This document shows, one piece after another, positions 59,663-64,000 of a stretch of DNA of 64,000 bases. The position numbers and the translations under genes are program-made. The notes beneath the pieces were generated by a model. That model saw only the letters and a program-made list of their open reading frames with translations. It was not told the DNA's origin and did not search any database. This DNA comes from Gammaproteobacteria bacterium. GTDB taxonomy: Bacteria; Pseudomonadota; Gammaproteobacteria; Competibacterales; Competibacteraceae. The stretch covers positions 201,001-265,000 of the forward strand of contig JACKNF010000002.1 of the NCBI GenBank assembly GCA_024234995.1, in the 5' to 3' direction. How positions within the stretch are numbered: the stretch's first letter is position 1; each line of letters opens with the position of its first letter.

Positions 59663-61123
59663 ATGAGTCAGCTTCCGGAATATGTTGATGGTCTGCCTAA
59701 TATTTGCGGCTCGGAACCCTTGATTGAAAAAACCGTGCGAGCAAGTGCCGACCGGCCAGTATTCCTGCCTGAAAGTCGTGTGGATTTCAGCTCCATCCGC
59801 GCCGCTTGCGCGATCGCCCTGCACATGCATCAACCGCTGATTCCAGCGGGTGGACATGATTTACAAACGGCAGCTATCATCAGTAATCTCAAGTATATGA
59901 TGGATAATCAGGGTATTGGTGATAATTACAATGCTCCGGTTTTTCATTGGTGCTATAAACGCATTGGCGAATTTGTCCCGCAACTCATCAGTGAGGGCAA
60001 GGAGCCGCGCGTCATGTTGGAGTATTCCGGTACGTTGTTCCACGGTCTACGTGACATGGGGTTGCACGATGTCTTTGATGCGCTCAAGAATGCCACCTGT
60101 AACCCGGACTTTCGACGGGGTGTTGAGTGGCTGGGTTGTCCGTGGGGCCATGCAGTAGCGCCCTCGACCCCGGTGCAGGATTTTCGTCTGCACGTCAAGG
60201 CCTGGCAGCATCATTTTGCTGCAATCTTCGGCCTGGAAGCGCTGGAACGGGTACGCGGGTTTTCGCCCTCTGAAATGGCGCTGCCTAACCATCCTGATAC
60301 TGCCTATGATTACATCAAGACCCTGGTGGATTGCGGTTACCAATGGGTCATGGTGCAAGAGCATACGGTCGAGCGGCCTGAGAACGGCGGAGGACCGGAA
60401 CAGAAGCACCTGCCGCACCGGCTAGTCTGCACGAATTCCAAGGGTGAAACGGTCAGTATTATTGCCGTGATCAAGACTCAAGGCAGTGACACCAAATTGG
60501 TAGCGCAAATGCAACCCTATTACGAAGCAAAAGGGTTATCACGCTGGACGTTAGCTGGCAAGTCCGTACCACCATTGGTGACCCAAATTGCGGATGGCGA
60601 GAATGGCGGGGTGATGATGAACGAATTTCCCGGCATGTTTTTCCAGGTGGCACATGAAGCATCTGGGTCGGACGTGCCAATGATGAACGCCACCGAGTAT
60701 TTGGAACACCTTTTCGCGATAGGAATCACGGTCAGTGATCTGCCGGCATTGCAACCATTATTTCAAAAACGAATTTGGGATCGATTTAAGCCTGGCGATG
60801 GCCCGGAGAAACTAGAACGGGTGATTGCCGAACTCAAGAAGGAAGATGGCCGCTTCCACATGGAAGGCGGCAGTTGGACCAATGATATTTCTTGGGTCCG
60901 TGGCTACGATAACGTCCTTGGTCCCATGGAAAAATCCAGTTCCCTTTTCTACGAGAAAGTGCTGAAGCCGAAAATACCTGCGACTGACCCGCGCTATCGC
61001 AATGCATTGTTCCATCTGATGTCCTCGCAGACCAGTTGTTACCGGTACTGGGGACAGGGATTATGGACCGATTATGGCCGTGAAATCTGCCGACGGGCCA
61101 GCGCCGTCGCTGAGAGCATTTAG
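59663..61123 (+). CDS. GH57 family glycosidase, first copy
   Basis: A 486-residue GH57 (TIM-barrel-like) protein. The family opening CAIALHMHQPLIPAG is at about residue 50, followed by PVFHWCYKRIGEFVPQL and FSPSEMALPNHPD (probable catalytic Glu in the SEMALP segment). The C-terminal part has PKIPATDPRYRNALFHLMSSQTSCYRYWGQG. The first 45 residues are extra compared with the second copy. GH57 members include amylases, 4-alpha-glucanotransferases and branching enzymes; activity cannot be told apart by eye. The ATG follows AGGAGAACCCTACGC. Confidence 0.88.
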   Translation: MSQLPEYVDGLPNICGSEPLIEKTVRASADRPVFLPESRVDFSSIRAACAIALHMHQPLIPAGGHDLQTAAIISNLKYMMDNQGIGDNYNAPVFHWCYKRIGEFVPQLISEGKEPRVMLEYSGTLFHGLRDMGLHDVFDALKNATCNPDFRRGVEWLGCPWGHAVAPSTPVQDFRLHVKAWQHHFAAIFGLEALERVRGFSPSEMALPNHPDTAYDYIKTLVDCGYQWVMVQEHTVERPENGGGPEQKHLPHRLVCTNSKGETVSIIAVIKTQGSDTKLVAQMQPYYEAKGLSRWTLAGKSVPPLVTQIADGENGGVMMNEFPGMFFQVAHEASGSDVPMMNATEYLEHLFAIGITVSDLPALQPLFQKRIWDRFKPGDGPEKLERVIAELKKEDGRFHMEGGSWTNDISWVRGYDNVLGPMEKSSSLFYEKVLKPKIPATDPRYRNALFHLMSSQTSCYRYWGQGLWTDYGREICRRASAVAESI

Positions 61124-61242
61124 CTACTCCGGATCGCTCCATCGGAGCCGGATAGATTGACTATGATAAAAATAGAGGATTAGCGACGGATGCCATTTTA
61201 CATTGCATCCGCTGCGATCCGCTCACAGGAGGAGGCTGAATC

Positions 61243-62430
61243 ATGGCAGACACACTCTACCATGCGCTGGTGCTGAACCTTCATCAACCGCACAGTAATC
61301 TGGAACATTTACTGCAACATAATGAATGGGAAGCGCGGGAAATCCTATTTGCCATCGATCGGATTCCTCGGTCGCTGGCAGACTATCAGGATGTGGGCCG
61401 GGTCCACTTGGCGATGTCAGGCACTTTACTGGAAACTTTGACCCACTCGGAGTTTCAAAGCCGGGCTTATGGCATTGTCGATTGCAGTGCGCTGCTTTGG
61501 AATCTTTGCAATACCCAGGCGATTGATATGCTGGGTACCGCTTATTATCACCCGGTTATGCCGCTGATTCCGCCTGCAGACTGGCCTGCGCATGTTGAGC
61601 GGTGGCGGGGATTCGCCCGCCGGCTGTTCTTCAATAGCGGCTTTCAGGGATTCTGGCCGCCTGAGATGGGATTTTGCATGGAAATGATCCCGCTGTTGCG
61701 GCGATTGGGCTATCGCTATGTTCTGGTAGACAGTGAGCATGTCCAGCCGGTTGGCTCAATGCGTTGGGATGAAGTGCGCTACCGGCCGCATATTGTTCAA
61801 TATGGCGGCGAGGAAATGATTGCTGTGGTGCGTGACCGTGATCTGTCAAATGCTCAGGAATCAGGCATGGAATTTGACTGGTTTAACCGGGAAGTTCGGG
61901 AACGTACTAAGAATTGCGACTTCCCGCCTTTAGTTACGACCTGTAGCGATGGCCAAAATGGCGGCTGGTTTCGTAATACCACACCGGGTAGCAATTTCTG
62001 GGATGCTTTCTATAAGCCGCTTATGGAAAAAGCGCGGACCGGTCAAAATGCGGTTCAGCCGGTTTTTATCAAGGATTACCTGGATCAATTCGGTGCGCAG
62101 AGCGAAATTACAGTGGGTCCAGGTGCTTGGAACACAGGGTGGCATCATGGCAGCGATTTTGTGCAATGGACCGGTACTCAGGCGCAAAAGGATGCATTGA
62201 CCCGGGTAGACGAAGTGAGCCAGGCGATACATGGCGCGCTGAGCAACGCCGCTAATATCGGTTCACATAACCCTGAATTACTGGCTTTATTAGAGGAAGC
62301 ACGCTGGCGGGTATTGCGGGCAGAAACCAGTTGCAACTTCTTTTGGGGCGATGCCTGGGTAATGCGTTGCCACGCTGATCTTGACCAAGCCTGTGAGTAT
62401 CTAGAGCGCGCCAACACTTGTTTTAATTGA
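61243..62430 (+). CDS. GH57 family glycosidase, second copy
   Basis: A 395-residue GH57 protein: LYHALVLNLHQPHSN opening, GTAYYHPVMPLIPPADW, GFWPPEMGF (probable catalytic Glu), VTTCSDGQNGGWFRNT and SCNFFWGDAW near the end. It is shorter and clearly different in sequence from the upstream copy. AGGAGGAGGCTGAATC precedes the ATG. Together the two copies may provide debranching, transferase or branching functions that would otherwise come from glgB or glgX. Confidence 0.88.
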   Translation: MADTLYHALVLNLHQPHSNLEHLLQHNEWEAREILFAIDRIPRSLADYQDVGRVHLAMSGTLLETLTHSEFQSRAYGIVDCSALLWNLCNTQAIDMLGTAYYHPVMPLIPPADWPAHVERWRGFARRLFFNSGFQGFWPPEMGFCMEMIPLLRRLGYRYVLVDSEHVQPVGSMRWDEVRYRPHIVQYGGEEMIAVVRDRDLSNAQESGMEFDWFNREVRERTKNCDFPPLVTTCSDGQNGGWFRNTTPGSNFWDAFYKPLMEKARTGQNAVQPVFIKDYLDQFGAQSEITVGPGAWNTGWHHGSDFVQWTGTQAQKDALTRVDEVSQAIHGALSNAANIGSHNPELLALLEEARWRVLRAETSCNFFWGDAWVMRCHADLDQACEYLERANTCFN

Positions 62431-62474
62431 AGGGCCGTTAGCCTCACTGCCAATCACTGCTCAGCTCATCATGC

Positions 62475-62972
62475 TTAAAGCATCGCCTCAATGGTATCCC
62501 GCAGTTTTGGCATATCCAGCAGCCCGAGCCGGTAATGCACAATCCGGCCTTCGGGCGAGATCAGCACTGTTGTTGGTGTGACCTGAACGTTGTCAAATTC
62601 CCGTGCGATATGTTCTTCACTATCCAATACAATAGGATAGGGAATCTGTCGCTGCTCGGCCATTGCCCGCACCTGTGCTGGAGGATCATAGGCCATTGCT
62701 ACGCCGATAATCTCCAGTCCCTTTGAGTTATATTCCTGATATAGCTCGATCAGGTGGGGCATTTCCTCAATGCAGGAGGGGCACGTCGTGGCCCAGAACG
62801 TCACGAGCACGGGCCTGCCGCGCAACTGTTCTAACGTCAGGGTGCGGCCGTCCAGAGTTTTTCCAACCAATGGGGGTGCTTCGCGTAAGCCAGCGGGCAT
62901 GAACCAGATCGCAACAAAGGCGAGAATTACGATCAGGGCGATGCCAGCGGTCAGGGTTTCTTTAAGCTTCAT
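62475..62972 (-). CDS. TlpA-type membrane-anchored thioredoxin
   Basis: A 165-residue TlpA/ResA-like protein: one membrane helix (about 7-26) and a periplasmic thioredoxin domain with active site CPSC (64-67) in VTFWATTCPSCIEEMPHL. Such proteins transfer reducing equivalents in the periplasm, for example in cytochrome c maturation. ATG 62972 follows AGGAG with eight bases spacing; the frame runs back to 63065 without support. It converges on the second GH57 gene. Confidence 0.9.
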   Translation of the reverse strand: MKLKETLTAGIALIVILAFVAIWFMPAGLREAPPLVGKTLDGRTLTLEQLRGRPVLVTFWATTCPSCIEEMPHLIELYQEYNSKGLEIIGVAMAYDPPAQVRAMAEQRQIPYPIVLDSEEHIAREFDNVQVTPTTVLISPEGRIVHYRLGLLDMPKLRDTIEAML

Positions 62973-63153
62973 AGAAAAATCTCCTGCTGTCAGTAACGGC
63001 GGTGATCGTTGATTAACAAGTTGCAATAAGATCACAGTGAGCGCCGAAAGTAACGATGATGGCATGATAATGCCGCAAAGTTACGGTTTGCGCGATAGGA
63101 TGAACACCGTATCATGGTTACTTTGTCATTAATAAATGCAGGTAGGTTAATAG
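62973..63153. promoter_or_regulatory. divergent promoter region before argC
   Basis: A 181-base non-coding interval between the divergent TlpA-type gene and argC. An arg operator would be expected in some relatives, but I see no convincing ARG box pair. No promoter hexamers could be assigned firmly. Confidence 0.3.
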
Positions 63154-64000
63154 ATGATCAAGGCAGGCATTGTCGGTGGAACCGGTTATACCGGTGTGGA
63201 ATTGCTACGGCTGCTAGCGGCGCATCCGGACGTGGAATTATCTGTTATTACTTCACGCGGCGAGAAAGGCACCAAGGTTGGTGAGCTGTTTCCCAACCTG
63301 CGTCGCCGGACTGATCTGGCCTTTGTAGAGCCTGATGATGCCTTGCTGAAGGATTGTGATGTAGTGTTTTTCGCTACACCCAATGGCACGGCTATGAAGA
63401 GTGTCCCAATGTTACTGGAGGCTGGGGTCAAGGTCATCGACTTAGCGGCTGACTTCCGATTGCAGTTAACCGGGGAATGGGAGCAATGGTATGGGATGCC
63501 GCATGCCTGCCCTGATTTGTTAACGGAAGCAGTTTACGGCTTGCCAGAAGTAAATCGCGAGGCAATCCGTGGCGCCCGGTTAGTGGCTAACCCTGGCTGC
63601 TATCCCACAGCGGTTCAATTAGGTTTTTTGCCCTTGTTAGAAGCTGGAGTTGTTGATCCTCAATCTTTGATTGCTGATGCTAAATCCGGTGTTAGCGGTG
63701 CAGGGCGAAAGGCTGAGGTTGGCATTTTGCTATGTGAGGCCAGCGACAATTTTAAAGCCTACAACGTGCTGGCTCATCGGCATCTACCGGAAATTCGCCA
63801 GGGATTGACCTCGGTGGCTAACTCACCGGTGACCCTGGTTTTTGCACCACACCTGGTCCCTATGATTCGTGGCATTCACGCGACTCTCTATGCGACGCTG
63901 ACTGATTCTTCAGTGGATTTACAGGCACTTTTCGAGCAACGCTACGCGTCAGAACCGTTTGTGGATGTTCTGCCGCCAAAATCGCATCCTGAAACCCGGA
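63154..64000 (+). CDS. argC: N-acetyl-gamma-glutamyl-phosphate reductase, partial
   Basis: The first 282 codons of ArgC; the gene continues past the window edge. It opens with the Rossmann motif VGGTGYTGVELLRLL, has SRGEKGTKVGELFPNLR, VFFATPNGTAM, DLAADFRL and the active-site Cys in ANPGCYPTA, followed by AKSGVSGAGR. It is the third step of arginine synthesis, reducing N-acetylglutamyl phosphate to the semialdehyde. Confidence 0.95.
   Translation, partial: MIKAGIVGGTGYTGVELLRLLAAHPDVELSVITSRGEKGTKVGELFPNLRRRTDLAFVEPDDALLKDCDVVFFATPNGTAMKSVPMLLEAGVKVIDLAADFRLQLTGEWEQWYGMPHACPDLLTEAVYGLPEVNREAIRGARLVANPGCYPTAVQLGFLPLLEAGVVDPQSLIADAKSGVSGAGRKAEVGILLCEASDNFKAYNVLAHRHLPEIRQGLTSVANSPVTLVFAPHLVPMIRGIHATLYATLTDSSVDLQALFEQRYASEPFVDVLPPKSHPETR

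Overview
The window reads as ordinary chromosome of a gammaproteobacterium. The block yebC-ruvC-ruvA-ruvB followed by tolQ-tolR-tolA-tolB-pal-cpoB and tRNA-Lys, the rplU-rpmA-obgE order with divergent ispB, and the presence of rsd/algQ and tsaB/tsaD all fit that class. Base composition is moderately GC-rich by eye, and starts are a mix of ATG, GTG and TTG. A sodium-pumping methylmalonyl-CoA decarboxylase-type operon beside a large set of glycogen and glucan genes suggests a carbon-storing organism such as a glycogen-accumulating Competibacter relative; that placement is inference only.

Layout. 1-5000: rpsU and tsaD (divergent), an ADP-ribosylglycohydrolase and nadA, a small lipase-like hydrolase, then 690 bases with no convincing gene. 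5050-8000: yebC and the RuvABC Holliday-junction genes. 8014-8305: a broken secreted EF-hand gene where many relatives have ybgC. 8418-13702: the complete Tol-Pal envelope system and tRNA-Lys. 13770-15480: a cold-shock gene with long leader, a YdcF-type protein and a YdcH-type protein. 15539-24604: a signalling block made of a PP2C phosphatase, two kinase-fold/FGE-sulfatase fusion proteins (one apparently a pseudokinase) and a secreted six-PEGA-repeat protein. 24642-30668: malic enzyme, a two-component system, rsgA and a small TPR-like protein. 30800-36032: GH1 and GH31 glycosidases, an AIM24-like protein and a thioesterase. 36248-40386: proB, obgE, rpmA, rplU, ispB and tRNA-Pro. 40789-41853: a secreted trypsin-like protease with EF-hand/dockerin-like C-terminus. 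41916-45621: the decarboxylase operon, whose carboxyltransferase gene carries a frameshift. 46247-52796: a FabD-like transferase, folD, a radical SAM protein, rsd, tsaB, a DUF697-type GTPase and a secreted protein. 53040-55505: a PepSY-like secreted protein with a PhoP/PhoQ-type pair. 55786-56388: nitroreductase. 56704-62430: GH13 amylase, glycogen synthase and two GH57 enzymes. 62475-64000: a TlpA-type thioredoxin and the start of argC, cut by the window edge.

How the genes work together. Tol-Pal spans the envelope and ties outer membrane constriction to the proton gradient. The phosphatase/kinase/PEGA block looks like a local Ser/Thr phosphorylation circuit in which kinase domains face the cytoplasm and FGE-fold domains probably face the periplasm. 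The GH13, GlgA and two GH57 genes are co-oriented with gaps near 100 bases and look like one glycogen synthesis and remodelling unit; GH1 and GH31 add glucoside hydrolysis. The decarboxylase operon would turn methylmalonyl-CoA decarboxylation into a sodium gradient if its first gene is intact in the living cell.

No CRISPR array, insertion sequence, prophage or complete mobile element was seen. The least ordinary material is the kinase/FGE/PEGA block, the two frameshifted loci (8014-8305 and 44070-45621), the AT-rich protease locus and several short-repeat tracts inside genes.
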